Below the pieces are notes generated by a model. The model worked only from the letters and a program-made list of their open reading frames with translations, searched no databases and had not been told where the DNA came from. Position numbers and translations under genes: made by a program. Shown piece by piece: positions 16,751 to 25,294 of a stretch of DNA of 64,000 nucleotides. This DNA is from Sporichthya polymorpha DSM 43042. Its GTDB lineage: Bacteria > Actinomycetota > Actinomycetes > Sporichthyales > Sporichthyaceae. Position 1 is the stretch's first letter. Each line of letters starts with the position of its first letter. The stretch spans positions 4,749,057 through 4,813,056 of the forward strand of contig NZ_KB913029.1 in the NCBI RefSeq assembly GCF_000384115.1. The letters are read 5' to 3'.

Positions 16751-17356
16751 TCAGACCGTACCGGCCACTGCCAGGTCCGTGACCAGCCCCGCCTTGCGCA
16801 GCTTGGCAAACTCGACGACCTGCTTGGCCACGGTCTCCAGGCCGAACTTGGCTCGCTCGTCGATGCAGGCGCCGTCGCCGTCGAAGATCTTCTCCGTCGC
16901 GTTGATGGTGGCGCCGAACGGGCTCGGCCACCCGCGCAGCGCGTGCACGGTCGTGCGCAGGCTCTGCAGCGTCGAGACCGTGGCCTGCCAGCCGTAGGAC
17001 ACGGCGATGCAGCCCACCGGGACGCCGTCGAGGTACACCCGCTCGTCGGCGTTCGTGTCCTCCAGGTAGTCGAGGACGTTCTTGATCATCCCCGACATCG
17101 TCCCGTGGTAGCCGGGCGAGGCAATGATCAGCGCGTCGGCCGCCCGGGCCGCGGCGACGAACCGCTGGGCCTCCGGGGTCCGGTCCGGCGTCTCCGTGTC
17201 GTAGATGGGGAGCATCAGGTCGCGGCTGACGATCAGGTCGACCACCGCGCCCTCGGCCTCCGCGGCCGCGGCACTGACCCGCACCGCCTTCTCCGAACTC
17301 GAGTTCGGGCGCGTCGAGCCCCCGATGCAGAGCACCCGGATCGGGCTTTCGGTCAT
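16751..17356 (-). CDS. NADPH-dependent FMN reductase
   Basis: A 201-residue flavodoxin-like reductase. The phosphate-binding loop is CIGGSTRPNSSSEKA near the N-terminus and the isoalloxazine loop is SPGYHGTMSGMIKN in the middle, both typical of the FMN_red family (YieF/ArsH group). The ATG at 17356 is chosen because AAGGAGG lies eight bases upstream; an earlier in-frame start has no such site. It reduces FMN or quinones with NADPH. Why it heads a glycerolipid operon is not clear; it might supply reduced flavin to a monooxygenase elsewhere. Confidence 0.88.
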   Translation of the reverse strand: MTESPIRVLCIGGSTRPNSSSEKAVRVSAAAAEAEGAVVDLIVSRDLMLPIYDTETPDRTPEAQRFVAAARAADALIIASPGYHGTMSGMIKNVLDYLEDTNADERVYLDGVPVGCIAVSYGWQATVSTLQSLRTTVHALRGWPSPFGATINATEKIFDGDGACIDERAKFGLETVAKQVVEFAKLRKAGLVTDLAVAGTV

Positions 17357-17394
17357 GCCACTCGCCTCCTTGTCCCGGTCGCGCCGCAAATCAA

Positions 17395-17436
17395 CACCGG
17401 CGCAGACGCTCAACCTATCGGGCGTCTACGCCGGTG
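17395..17436 (-). promoter_or_regulatory. Inverted repeat in the leader of the flavin reductase operon
   Basis: CACCGGCG-c-AGACGC pairs with GCGTCT-a-CGCCGGTG across a 12-base loop, 14 paired bases with one mismatch. It lies 39 bases upstream of the start at 17356, so it may be an operator, an attenuator or part of the termination region of the preceding gene. Confidence 0.4.
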
Positions 17437-17468
17437 CCCACGCCTGTTCGTTGCAGCGGGACAGAGAT

Positions 17469-17526
17469 CGGGAGGCGCAGCCGGCCGCCGCACGACTGCC
17501 CCGGTCGCGCCTCCCGTCGTTTCCCG
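17469..17526 (-). terminator. Hairpin after the NTF2-like gene
   Basis: CGGGAGGCGC and GCGCCTCCCG form a perfect 10-bp stem with a 38-base loop region, starting 15 bases after the stop codon at 17542. No U tract follows. Confidence 0.45.
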
Positions 17527-17541
17527 AGAAGAGTCCGAGCG

Positions 17542-18510
17542 TCAGCCGCCCAGGCTCGCAACGAAGGCCTCCATGTCGAAGTCGGCCTCCCAGTAGTGCG
17601 GACGCAGGATCGGCACACCGAGTTCGACGAAGATGGTGTTGTCCTCCCAGATCGTGGACTCGAGCAGGATCCGCCCCTCGGAGTCGAACTCGTGGAAGGT
17701 CGACCCGATCGTGGTCAGGGTCTTGCCGCCGGTCGGGAGGCCCCGGAACGTGGTGGCGCCCTCGATGGTGACCGTCCAGTGCGTCAGCTGGTGCCCGTTG
17801 CCCTCGAACACCTCGCGAGGCGTGAACGTGTAGGTTCCGTTCTCCTTGCTGGAGATGCCGCCGAGCGCGTTCGCGAGCATGTCGCTGTCCGTGACCGTGT
17901 CCTGCTCGTGGTCGTCGACCACGGTCCACTCCAGGGTGAACCAGTCCGAGTACATGGCGCGCAACGCGGCGAGATCGTTGCCGAGCGCGTCGCACCAACG
18001 CTGGGCGTGCTCCATGCCCGAGCCCGCGCGGGTGAACGTGCCACCCTCCGGCGAAGCGATCGAGGTCTTGCCGGTCAGGCTCTTGGTCGGGCTGACCGGG
18101 CCGACCGCGCGCAGCACCGCCGCGGCGTCCCACCAGGACGACTCGCGGACGATCAGGCCCTGCTCGTTGTACTGGTGGAACGTGTGGCCCTGGGTACCGA
18201 ACGGCTTGCCCGCGACGTCCAGGCCCAGGAAGGAGCCGGCGTGCTCCGGGAACCACTCCCAGCGCAGCAGCCCCGACCGGCGGTCGCCGGTGTACGAGCG
18301 GATCCGGAAGTTGTGGATCCCGACGCCGTTCTCCGGGTCCTTGTTCGCGTACGGGGCGAAATTGCGCAGCAGGTCGCCGTAGTCGGTGATGTTGTGCTGG
18401 TCGAGCATGACGTCTTCGAAGACGAACCCATCGCGGTCGTACAGAGCACAGACCTTCTCCGCGCTCTCACGAAAGGCCTTCAGCCACTCGATCCCGAAGT
18501 TGTAGTGCAC
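17542..18510 (-). CDS. Tandem NTF2/SnoaL-like protein
   Basis: A 322-residue protein that appears to hold two NTF2-like (SnoaL) cone-shaped domains. The first has FEDVMLDQHNITDYGDLL and the second SDWFTLEWTVVDDHEQDTV; each ends with a WxD/WED strand followed by a leucine-rich close (SSWWDAAAVLRAVG and STIWEDNTIFVELG). SnoaL domains bind polyketide, steroid or other hydrophobic ligands and often act as cyclases or isomerases. Here the repeated WWD/WED blocks suggest internal duplication. The catalytic residues cannot be assigned. It is monocistronic with a GTTTATC-containing box about 55 bases upstream. Confidence 0.75.
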   Translation of the reverse strand: MHYNFGIEWLKAFRESAEKVCALYDRDGFVFEDVMLDQHNITDYGDLLRNFAPYANKDPENGVGIHNFRIRSYTGDRRSGLLRWEWFPEHAGSFLGLDVAGKPFGTQGHTFHQYNEQGLIVRESSWWDAAAVLRAVGPVSPTKSLTGKTSIASPEGGTFTRAGSGMEHAQRWCDALGNDLAALRAMYSDWFTLEWTVVDDHEQDTVTDSDMLANALGGISSKENGTYTFTPREVFEGNGHQLTHWTVTIEGATTFRGLPTGGKTLTTIGSTFHEFDSEGRILLESTIWEDNTIFVELGVPILRPHYWEADFDMEAFVASLGG

Positions 18511-18563
18511 GTCGAGGTCCCTCCGGTTGGGGTGATCGCGTGGAACGCGGACGGCGTCCTCAC

Positions 18564-18579
18564 GTTTATCGTCATTAAC
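18564..18579. promoter_or_regulatory. GTTTATCnnnATTWAC box upstream of NTF2-like gene
   Basis: GTTTATCGTCATTAAC lies 54 bases before the start at 18510. The same pattern, GTTTATCACGATTTAC, occurs upstream of the AveC-like gene at 59570. It is an AT-rich island in a GC-rich background and may be a shared operator. Confidence 0.4.
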
Positions 18580-18769
18580 GCTAACGTGGGTCCCCCGAGT
18601 GGCGCAAGCGCAGGAGACGGATCTCGTGGAGTTAATTGCGATTCAGCAGCGGCCAGCCGCCTGGACACGTGATCTCGCGCCGGCGTCGATCGGTGGTCGC
18701 GATGCCGCGGGGGCCCGCGCAGCCACGGGGAACAAGCCGGCGCTCCACGAGCGGCTCGGAACGGAGAAG

Positions 18770-18812
18770 GCCGTCGGGTCGGTTCCCGTCCCGGTGGAAC
18801 CGACCCGACGGC
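18770..18812. terminator. 17-bp perfect hairpin in a divergent intergenic region
   Basis: GCCGTCGGGTCGGTTCC pairs perfectly with GGAACCGACCCGACGGC across a nine-base loop. There is no protein gene ending next to it. It could close an unrecognised small RNA or be a leader structure of the gene at 19097. Confidence 0.5.
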
Positions 18813-19096
18813 ACGCGGGGAGTTCGAAGCCTCCGCATGCGGTCGCGGCTTCTCCGGCTCACCATCCCCAGTGCGCCGGCTCCCCGTCGGGCCCGGTGCG
18901 GCTGACATCCGCGATGGGCACCGTCGAAGGGGGTGGGCAGCGGGACCCTCCCGGGGGACAGGTTACTGACGGCCAAACACAGCTGACAAGGTAGAAGAGC
19001 CGGCGTTCGGCGCCGACCCCGATGCGAACCGCGTCGTTAGACTTCAGGGCCCCTCCGGGGCGCCCAGCCCAGGACCCCTCGCAGGATGCGGAGATC

Positions 19097-20311
19097 ATGG
19101 CTCGTCGACCCGGCCGGGTGACCGGTAAAGCCGCCCGGCGCAACCGCTGGTACAGCAAGCGGCGCAATCAGTGGATCGCGGCGGTGGTCGCGCTCGTCGT
19201 CCTGTGCGCGGGCGGGGTCGCCCTGGCCCTGAGCGGCTCGGACGACGAAGAGGGGACCCCCGGCGACCGCTGGAAGGGCGAGGTCGTCGGCGACTTCGCG
19301 GGGATGTCCCAGGGTGCCGTCGGCTACCTCCAGACGATCAACAACTGGCGGACGGGCAAGGCCGACGAGAAGGCGGTCGACGCGGCGGCGGACCTCGCCC
19401 TGCGCCAGTTCCTGGACTCGCGCGCCCTACTCGCCGAGCGCAAGCCGTTCCCCCGGGCTCCCCGCGCGCTGGACAACTACCGGGACGCGGTCGAGCTCTA
19501 CATCGCCCACGCTCGACTCGCGAAGCTGGGTGCCGCGCTCCGGGGGAAGGACGAGGAGCAGCTCAACCGGCAGGTGCAGCTGATCATGGGCCGGCTCCGC
19601 TATGTCGCCGACCGCCTCTACGACCTCGGCAGCGACGAGCTCGAGCCCTTCGTCACCGCTGAGCAGGAGGTCCCCGGCTTCGAGTACTCCCGCGCCGTGG
19701 ACGTGCCCTCGTTCGCCGGGACCGACCTCGCGCCCGGCCCGCCGCTGGCCCAAGCTCAGCCGGGGGTCCCGCAGAACCGCGAGTACCAGAACGAGCGGCC
19801 CGAGGACACGGCCGAGACGTGGAAGGCCGCGGTCGAGGCAGCGAAGATCCCGACCATCGAGGCCGAGGTGAAGGCCATCGCCGACGGATCGTCCGAGGAC
19901 CTGGACCGGCTTGCCAAGGAGCTCACCGCCGCCTCCGACGCCCTCTACGCCGCTCCGGACCCGCAGGACGAACGCGAGCTCAACACCCGGGTGATGCTCG
20001 GCCTGCTCACCCAGGCCGAGGCGATGCGCGTGGCGCAGGTCAGCCGACTGGTCCCGGCGAAGCTTCGGACCGAGGCCACCGAGATCACCCAGATCCTGGC
20101 GCTGCTCGGCAACGACATGTGGGACGACGCCCGGCTCGGCGACCGCGACCCCGGCTACCCGCGGACGCTGCTCTCCGAGCGTCCCAAGGTCGCCCCGCCG
20201 GAGATTCCCGAGGGGACGCTCCCGCCGAGCCCGGAATCGAGCCCGGAAGCCAGCCCGGAAGCCAGCCCGGAAGCCAGCCCGGAGCCGAGCGCTACGCCGG
20301 TCGCCGGATAG
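19097..20311 (+). CDS. Membrane-anchored secreted protein, Ser-Pro-Glu-Ala tail
   Basis: A 404-residue protein of no recognised family. The N-terminus is strongly basic ([17 protein letters not shown]), followed by one hydrophobic segment [20 protein letters not shown] at about residues 24-43, which should anchor it with the rest outside. The exported part is mostly helical with many Asp/Glu/Arg residues. The end is a run of SPEA repeats. ATG 19097 is preferred over an in-frame ATG 75 bases upstream because it has GGAG before it and gives a normal anchor. Its last 20 bases overlap the convergent Pta-like gene. Function unknown; a cell-envelope role is a guess. Confidence 0.75.
   Translation: MARRPGRVTGKAARRNRWYSKRRNQWIAAVVALVVLCAGGVALALSGSDDEEGTPGDRWKGEVVGDFAGMSQGAVGYLQTINNWRTGKADEKAVDAAADLALRQFLDSRALLAERKPFPRAPRALDNYRDAVELYIAHARLAKLGAALRGKDEEQLNRQVQLIMGRLRYVADRLYDLGSDELEPFVTAEQEVPGFEYSRAVDVPSFAGTDLAPGPPLAQAQPGVPQNREYQNERPEDTAETWKAAVEAAKIPTIEAEVKAIADGSSEDLDRLAKELTAASDALYAAPDPQDERELNTRVMLGLLTQAEAMRVAQVSRLVPAKLRTEATEITQILALLGNDMWDDARLGDRDPGYPRTLLSERPKVAPPEIPEGTLPPSPESSPEASPEASPEASPEPSATPVAG
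20228..20288. repeat. 12-bp tandem repeat encoding SPEA units
   Basis: AGCCCGGAAGCC and close variants repeat about five times and encode [20 protein letters not shown]. Copy number may vary between strains. Confidence 0.8.
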
Positions 20312-21230
20312 CGGCGGCCTGGAGCGCGGTGACGCAGGCGAGGTCCACGATCTCGTCGGCGTTCGCGCCGCGCGACAGGTCGTTCATCGGGAGTGCGAGG
20401 CCCTGCAGCACGGGGCCGACCGCGACCGCCCCGCCGAGACGGGCGACGAGCTTGTAGGCGATGTTGCCGGCGTCGAGGTCCGGGAAGACCAGGACGTTCG
20501 CGGCACCGGCGACGGAGCTCCCCGGGGCCTTGGCGGCACCGACGACGGCGTCGAGGGCGGCGTCGCCCTGGAGCTCGCCGTCGATCGCGAGGTCGGGCCG
20601 CCGCTCCCCCGCGAGCGCGCAGGCCCGGCGGACCTTCTCGACCCGGGCGTGCTCCGCGCTGCCCTTGGTGGAGAAGCTGAGCAGCGCCACCCGCGCCGGC
20701 TCACCGAGCAGGGCTTCGGCACTCGCGGCGCTCGCGATCGCGATGTCGGCGAGTTGCTCGGCGGTCGGGTCGGGGACGACGCCACAGTCGGAGAAGACGA
20801 CCGTCCGGGGGCCGCCGGCAGCGTGCGGGCATTCCATGAGGAAGAAGCTGGAGACGGTCGAGACGCCCGGCGCGGGCCCGATGCCCCGGAGCGCGGCGCG
20901 CACGGTCGCCGCGGTCGTCGCCACGGCACCGGCAGCGGCTCCGTCGGCGAGACCGGCCCGGACCATCAGCGCACCGACGAGGAGCGGGTCGTCGAGCTCG
21001 GCGGCCGCGTCCTCGGCGGAGACACCGCGGGCGGTGCGGCGCTCGACATGACCCGGCGTCAGGTCGGGTCGGACCTGCTCCCGCAGTTCGGCGGTCAGCA
21101 ACACCGGCGTGCCGAGACCGTCCCCGAAAGTCTTGGCGGCGGCCTGGACGCGCGGGTCGTCCGCCTCGCAGAAGACGATCCGTGCGGGCCGGGCCGCAGC
21201 ACCGGCCCGCAGGTGCTCCGAGAGCGTCAC
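20292..21230 (-). CDS. Phosphate acetyl/acyltransferase, Pta-like domain protein
   Basis: A 312-residue PTA/PTB-family enzyme, expected to interconvert acyl-CoA and acyl phosphate. The C-terminal half is well conserved: [14 protein letters not shown], then [20 protein letters not shown]. It lacks the long N-terminal DRTGG-type region of the larger Pta enzymes. The GTG at 21230 overlaps the AtuA stop as GTGA, so the two are coupled; a longer open frame upstream runs through the AtuA gene and is not used. No acetate kinase gene is nearby. The acyl group could be acetyl or a product of the AtuA pathway. Confidence 0.85.
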   Translation of the reverse strand: MTLSEHLRAGAAARPARIVFCEADDPRVQAAAKTFGDGLGTPVLLTAELREQVRPDLTPGHVERRTARGVSAEDAAAELDDPLLVGALMVRAGLADGAAAGAVATTAATVRAALRGIGPAPGVSTVSSFFLMECPHAAGGPRTVVFSDCGVVPDPTAEQLADIAIASAASAEALLGEPARVALLSFSTKGSAEHARVEKVRRACALAGERRPDLAIDGELQGDAALDAVVGAAKAPGSSVAGAANVLVFPDLDAGNIAYKLVARLGGAVAVGPVLQGLALPMNDLSRGANADEIVDLACVTALQAAAIRRPA

Positions 21231-23044
21231 GCGGCGGTGGCCACCAGCGCGGCCGGGACGGTGACCTCCATGGAAAGCAGGTACTGGGAGAAGGTCTTGC
21301 CCTGGGCGTCGAAGCGCAGGGAGTTCGCGCCGCCGCCGCCGAGGCTCTCGTGGAGCAGGAAGTTCAGGGCGAGCAGGTTGGGCAGTTCGAAGCGCTCGAC
21401 CTCGCCGTAGCAGATGTCCTTGAACTGCTGCTTGACCACCTCGGCGGTGATGTTGGCCTTGATCCAGTGGTAGATCTCGGGGCTGCGGGCGCGGATGCCG
21501 ACGTTGCCGGTGTCGCCCTTGTCCCCGGAGCGGCCGATGCACAGCTGCAGAAGCGGGACGGTGATGGTCTCGCCCTCGGCGGAAAGCTCCTCGAGCGGGC
21601 GGGCACTGTCGGCCGGGGTGGGCTTGTGCAGCGGGGCCACCGGGACGCGGACGTCGGTGTAGGCGGCGGCGGAGGAGGAGACCGGTTCGGTGACCCCGTC
21701 CACGGTGACGGTGGCCTTGACCGCGTCCCGGGAGATCAGCGCGGGCCAGTGGGCCACGACCTCGGCCACGCGGGGGCGGCCCTGATCGGCCGGGACGGTC
21801 ATGCCGGGCAGGGCCTGGAGCATGACGCCGACGACCATGGGGGCGAAGTGCGCCTCGATCTTGGCCTTGTCCCGGTCGCGGACACCGAACTGGATCAGGA
21901 CCTCACTGGGCTCGGTCGCGGTCAGCGAGGGGTGGGAGGCGTCCCAGCCGATGAACTGGGTCGAGGCCTCCTCATACAGGTCCTGACCGCCCGCGGCGTG
22001 CCAGAACACCTCGGCGACCTTGTTCGCCTTGCGCAGCGTGTCCGGACCCGAGAGCAGCAACCGCCCCACCGAGCGGTACCCGTCGGAGTAGGACACGGCG
22101 ACCTTGAGCAACTCGGGCGGCGGGGCGCCCACGATCCCGGAGACGCGGACCCGGTCCGGGCCCTCCTGGGTCAACTCGATCGAGTCGAAACGGGCGATGC
22201 AGTCCGGGGACAGGTACGCCGGGCCGCCCATCTCATACAGCAGCTGCTCCGAAACGGTGTGCACGGACACCAGGCCACCGGTGCCGGGGTGCTTGGTCAC
22301 CACGAACTCACCGCTGGGGTAGACCTCGACCAGCGGGTAACCCATGTTGCGGTGGTCCGGGACCAGGTGCCAGTCAGTGAAGTTCCCACCCGTGCACTGG
22401 CAGCCGCACTCGATGATGTGCCCGGCCACCACACCGGCGGCGAGCTTGTCCCAGTCATCGGGGGCCCAGCCGAAGCGGTGGATCATCGGCGCCATCGCCA
22501 CCGAGGTGTCAGTCACCCGACCGGCCACGATCACGTTCGCGCCCAGCTCCAACGCCCGCACGATCGCCGGCGCCCCGATGTAGACGTTCGCCGAGGACAC
22601 CGCGTCCCGCACGTCCGAGAGCGGCCGGCCGGTCTCCATGTTCGTCAGAACCTGACCCGAGGCCAGCAGGTCGTCCAGGTCGGAGTACAGGTCATCACCG
22701 GACACCACACCGAGCTGAACCTTGTCCCGAACCCCGAGCTCCTCGGCGAGCTTCTCCACCGCCGCCGCACACGCATGCGGGTTCACCCCACCGGCGTTCG
22801 CGATGATCGTGACGCCCTTGTCCATGCACGGCACCAGCACATCCCGCAGCTGGGTCAGGAAGTCCCCCGCGTACCCCAGCTCCGGGCGCTTGGCCTTCTG
22901 CTTCTGCAGAATCGCCATCGTCACCTCGGCCAGGTAATCCATGACCAGGTAGTCGATCGGACCACCCTCCACCTGACGCCGGGCCGCCGTGGGGTCATCC
23001 CCCCAGAACCCGCCACAGTTGGCAATGACGATCTTCTCGGTCAC
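21227..23044 (-). CDS. AtuA-like protein (DUF1446)
   Basis: A 605-residue protein of the acyclic terpene utilisation AtuA family. The N-terminal DUF1446 domain starts [14 protein letters not shown] and contains [16 protein letters not shown] and [15 protein letters not shown] short C-terminal AtuA-like domain begins near residue 500 with [16 protein letters not shown]. In Pseudomonas atu genes serve citronellol and geraniol degradation; the biochemical role of AtuA itself is not settled. GTG start with GGAGG five bases upstream. Two adjacent 10-bp repeats containing GTTAAC lie 29-48 bases before the start. It is coupled to a Pta-like acyltransferase. Confidence 0.9.
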   Translation of the reverse strand: MTEKIVIANCGGFWGDDPTAARRQVEGGPIDYLVMDYLAEVTMAILQKQKAKRPELGYAGDFLTQLRDVLVPCMDKGVTIIANAGGVNPHACAAAVEKLAEELGVRDKVQLGVVSGDDLYSDLDDLLASGQVLTNMETGRPLSDVRDAVSSANVYIGAPAIVRALELGANVIVAGRVTDTSVAMAPMIHRFGWAPDDWDKLAAGVVAGHIIECGCQCTGGNFTDWHLVPDHRNMGYPLVEVYPSGEFVVTKHPGTGGLVSVHTVSEQLLYEMGGPAYLSPDCIARFDSIELTQEGPDRVRVSGIVGAPPPELLKVAVSYSDGYRSVGRLLLSGPDTLRKANKVAEVFWHAAGGQDLYEEASTQFIGWDASHPSLTATEPSEVLIQFGVRDRDKAKIEAHFAPMVVGVMLQALPGMTVPADQGRPRVAEVVAHWPALISRDAVKATVTVDGVTEPVSSSAAAYTDVRVPVAPLHKPTPADSARPLEELSAEGETITVPLLQLCIGRSGDKGDTGNVGIRARSPEIYHWIKANITAEVVKQQFKDICYGEVERFELPNLLALNFLLHESLGGGGANSLRFDAQGKTFSQYLLSMEVTVPAALVATAA

Positions 23045-23072
23045 GGGAACCTCCGGGTGAGACGGTGTCCGG

Positions 23073-23092
23073 CCCAGTTAACCACAGTTAAC
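23073..23092 (-). promoter_or_regulatory. Direct repeat CCCAGTTAAC-CACAGTTAAC upstream of AtuA gene
   Basis: Two adjacent 10-bp repeats differ at one position and each carries GTTAAC, itself a palindrome. They lie 29-48 bases before the GTG at 23044. Binding of one face of the helix by a dimer pair is a reasonable reading. Confidence 0.5.
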
Positions 23093-23132
23093 GTGCGCCG
23101 CCGGATGGAGCTTCTGGGAGCTTAAACACATC

Positions 23133-23160
23133 CGCCCGCCGGCGAGAAAGCCGGCGGGCG
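23133..23160. terminator. Hairpin terminator after the AveC-like gene
   Basis: CGCCCGCCGGC and GCCGGCGGGCG form a perfect 11-bp stem with a GAGAAA loop, 21 bases after the stop at 23181 on the minus strand. On that strand a short GTGTTTAAG follows rather than a full U tract. Confidence 0.65.
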
Positions 23161-23180
23161 AACGTACCAACTATCGGTCG

Positions 23181-24065
23181 TCAGACGACGGGGGCGGCGA
23201 TCTGCTCGATACGACTCGTCGGCGAGAGCGACGGCGCCCGGCCCTCGAGCTCGGCGAGCCGCTGGACCGCGAACAGCGCCTGGCTAGTCCAGTACAGGCC
23301 GGCCGCCGCGAGGCCGATGCTGACCGGAGCCATGGCCCACATGACCGCGGTCGAGGGGTTCGGAGCGTTCATCGCCACCAGCGTCGGGAATCCGGCGCCC
23401 AGGCACTCGAAGGCGAAGTTCGCCGGGAACACCAGAAAGACGATCAGGTTGTGCTGCCACTTGGTGGCCCGCAGCTTGATCACCGCGCACAGCACCGCGA
23501 AGCCGGTGATCTGCGCGCACTCCATGAAGGCGATGAACAGCGGGTAGTTGAGGAAGCGCATCGGCGCCTCCCCGTAGTAGGTGTACAGGCCAGAGTTCAC
23601 CGCGATGGTCTCGAACAGCGCCGTCGTGAATGCGGTCAGCGCCGCGTACTGGTAAATCTTCTTGAGCGTCACACCGCCGGCGAACGTGCGGTACAGGAGG
23701 ACCGCCGGCAACGCGAACACGACGACGTAGGCCGGCATCACCCAGACCGGCTGCGGCAAGCCGAAGGACGTGAAGAGCGTCCACTGCGGTCCGTTGCCCT
23801 CGGGATCCGCGCCGAGCCAGTGCAGGTGGTACGTGATGTCGTAGATGGGCTCGAAGATGCTGCCCGCGGCGACGGCCAGGACGATGAACACAGGAAGCGG
23901 CGAGCGCTCCTGGCGGCCGATCCGGGCGGCGTAGATGAGCAGGGCGATCGTGCCCGCCCACAGGCCGACGGTGGCGATGGTCTGCATGACCTCGTTGAGG
24001 TCACGGGTGTAGGTCTCTGGCGCGGGGAGCGGGATCGGTCCCGCGTCGCCCTGGAATCGGATCAT
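23181..24065 (-). CDS. AveC-like (spirocyclase family) multipass membrane protein, module A
   Basis: A 294-residue integral membrane protein with about seven hydrophobic segments. Conserved points are FEPIYD after the second segment, QPVW before the third, and a block containing TYYG, NYP and a Glu (LYTYYGEAPMRFLNYP). These match the general pattern of the AveC spirocyclase family, from memory, in which the avermectin member forms a spiroketal. A homolog lies at 59570-60430. It is transcribed away from a tandem pair of GAF-LuxR regulators, 80 bases apart. The short GAGAGAGG before ATG is a weak ribosome site. Enzymatic activity is inferred from family only. Confidence 0.7.
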   Translation of the reverse strand: MIRFQGDAGPIPLPAPETYTRDLNEVMQTIATVGLWAGTIALLIYAARIGRQERSPLPVFIVLAVAAGSIFEPIYDITYHLHWLGADPEGNGPQWTLFTSFGLPQPVWVMPAYVVVFALPAVLLYRTFAGGVTLKKIYQYAALTAFTTALFETIAVNSGLYTYYGEAPMRFLNYPLFIAFMECAQITGFAVLCAVIKLRATKWQHNLIVFLVFPANFAFECLGAGFPTLVAMNAPNPSTAVMWAMAPVSIGLAAAGLYWTSQALFAVQRLAELEGRAPSLSPTSRIEQIAAPVV

Positions 24066-24096
24066 CGCTGCCTCTCTCCGGGTCGGGGCCCTTGAA

Positions 24097-24114
24097 CGTT
24101 AATGCCCGTTATCG
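24097..24114. promoter_or_regulatory. CGTTA repeats between AveC-like gene and GAF-LuxR pair
   Basis: CGTTAATG and CGTTATCG repeat with a 10-base step in the 80-base divergent region. Their position lets them control both directions. They resemble the GTTAAC repeats before the AtuA gene. Confidence 0.45.
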
Positions 24115-24145
24115 CGCTGAGGCGTCCTCCTGAAGTCGTAATCCC

Positions 24146-25294
24146 ATGAGTCTTCGGGGATACTTCCGACGTATGGAGCCCCCACCGGCTGCGGCCGCCC
24201 TGAAGCTCGTTGGCCGGGTTCGAGTTCTGCTCGCGACGTCCGGTCGGTCGGACGCCGTCGAGGTCGTCGAGGCGGCCGCGGGCCTGGAGTCCACCGCCCA
24301 GCAGCTGGTCGCTCAGTTACGGGCCGCTAACCCCGCGGACCCGCAAACGGTCGCGGCCGCGGGGCGTGCCCTGACCGAGGTCACCCGGCTGCGGGCGCAT
24401 CTGATCGAATCCACGGTGCAACGCCGGTTCGCCACCCTGCCGCGGATTCACGAGAGCCTGTCCCGCCTGCGGCGCATCGCCGACGTCCGGCACCTGCTGG
24501 AAGCCGCGGCCGAGGAGCTCGCCCGATGTTGCGACTTCGACCGCACGGTGATCTCACGCCGGCGTGGGTCGACCTGGCAGGCCGCAGCGATCTGGATCAG
24601 CCCAGAGGTCGATCCCCGCGTCGCCGCCGAGACCCGGGCATACCTGACACGGCAGTGGATTCCTCTGCGTCCGGGCACGTTGGAGAGCGACCTGGTGCAC
24701 CGGCGGACCGCTGCGGTCATTTCAGCGACGGATCCGCGGGTCGATCGCGACCTGGTCGCCGCCACCTACAGCTCCGCCTACGTCGCATCTCCGGTGATGC
24801 CGAGCGGCGAGGTCATTGGGTTTCTCCAGGTGGACTGTTCGCTCGGTCGCCGAGTGTTGACGGAGGTCGACCGCGACAACCTCTGGACCTTCGCCGAGGG
24901 ATTCGGCCTCATCTTCGAACACGTCGCACGCCTGGAGCGGCTGCAGGCGCAGCGAGAACGCGTGCACTCCGCCTTCGCCACGGCCGAGCAGGAACTTGCC
25001 GCGCTCAACTCCGCCGAGCTGATGCTCGTCGGCCGCGAATTGGAGTCACTCGGCGTCACTTCCGGCGCAGAAACGGCGAGTGACGCACCGTCGGACACTC
25101 CTCTCTCCCGCCGCGAACGCGAGGTGATGGAACTGATCGTCACCGGGGCGGGCAATTTGGAGATTGCGGAGCGCCTCTTCCTGTCCGAGGCGACGGTGAA
25201 GGCGCACGCGACTCGGATCTACCGCAAGCTCGGCGCGACCGGCCGCGCCGACGCCGTGGCTCGCTATCTGCGCCGCCTGCAAGGTACGACGTGA
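24146..25294 (+). CDS. GAF-LuxR transcriptional regulator, first of tandem pair A
   Basis: A 382-residue regulator with a GAF sensor domain at about 95-260 and a LuxR/FixJ helix-turn-helix at about 320-375 ([25 protein letters not shown], with [15 protein letters not shown]). The GAF part holds [31 protein letters not shown] and [14 protein letters not shown]. It is very close to the first gene of pair B at 58327, sharing long identical blocks such as [14 protein letters not shown]. No receiver domain is present, so it should answer to a small ligand. Start may be ATG 24146 or ATG 24173. Its stop overlaps the next gene by GTGA. Confidence 0.9.
   Translation: MSLRGYFRRMEPPPAAAALKLVGRVRVLLATSGRSDAVEVVEAAAGLESTAQQLVAQLRAANPADPQTVAAAGRALTEVTRLRAHLIESTVQRRFATLPRIHESLSRLRRIADVRHLLEAAAEELARCCDFDRTVISRRRGSTWQAAAIWISPEVDPRVAAETRAYLTRQWIPLRPGTLESDLVHRRTAAVISATDPRVDRDLVAATYSSAYVASPVMPSGEVIGFLQVDCSLGRRVLTEVDRDNLWTFAEGFGLIFEHVARLERLQAQRERVHSAFATAEQELAALNSAELMLVGRELESLGVTSGAETASDAPSDTPLSRREREVMELIVTGAGNLEIAERLFLSEATVKAHATRIYRKLGATGRADAVARYLRRLQGTT

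Larger units (their letters stand above)
18511..19096. other. 586-base intergenic region between divergent genes
   Basis: No convincing gene was found. It holds the GTTTATC box (18564-18579) near the NTF2-like gene and a 17-bp hairpin (18770-18812) in the centre. Open frames on both strands are Arg/Pro/Ser-rich and match no family. A short noncoding RNA ending at the hairpin is possible but unproven. Confidence 0.5.

Noticed and set aside
14519-17596. A 1025-codon open frame on the plus strand opposite plsB and the flavin reductase
   Set aside because: It is a shadow frame over recognised genes, with no domain and no ribosome site.
18590-18690. A tRNA-like string (GAGTGGCGCAAGCG) in the same gap
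   Set aside because: No acceptor stem pairing and no GTTCGA-type T loop at the right distance.
18599-18994. Small open frames on both strands of the 18.5-19.1 kb gap
   Set aside because: No ribosome site, unusual Arg/Pro/Ser content and no family match; the region is better read as regulatory.
20228-20288. Regular 12-bp repeats considered as a CRISPR array
   Set aside because: Units are adjacent without unique spacers and encode SPEA in frame.
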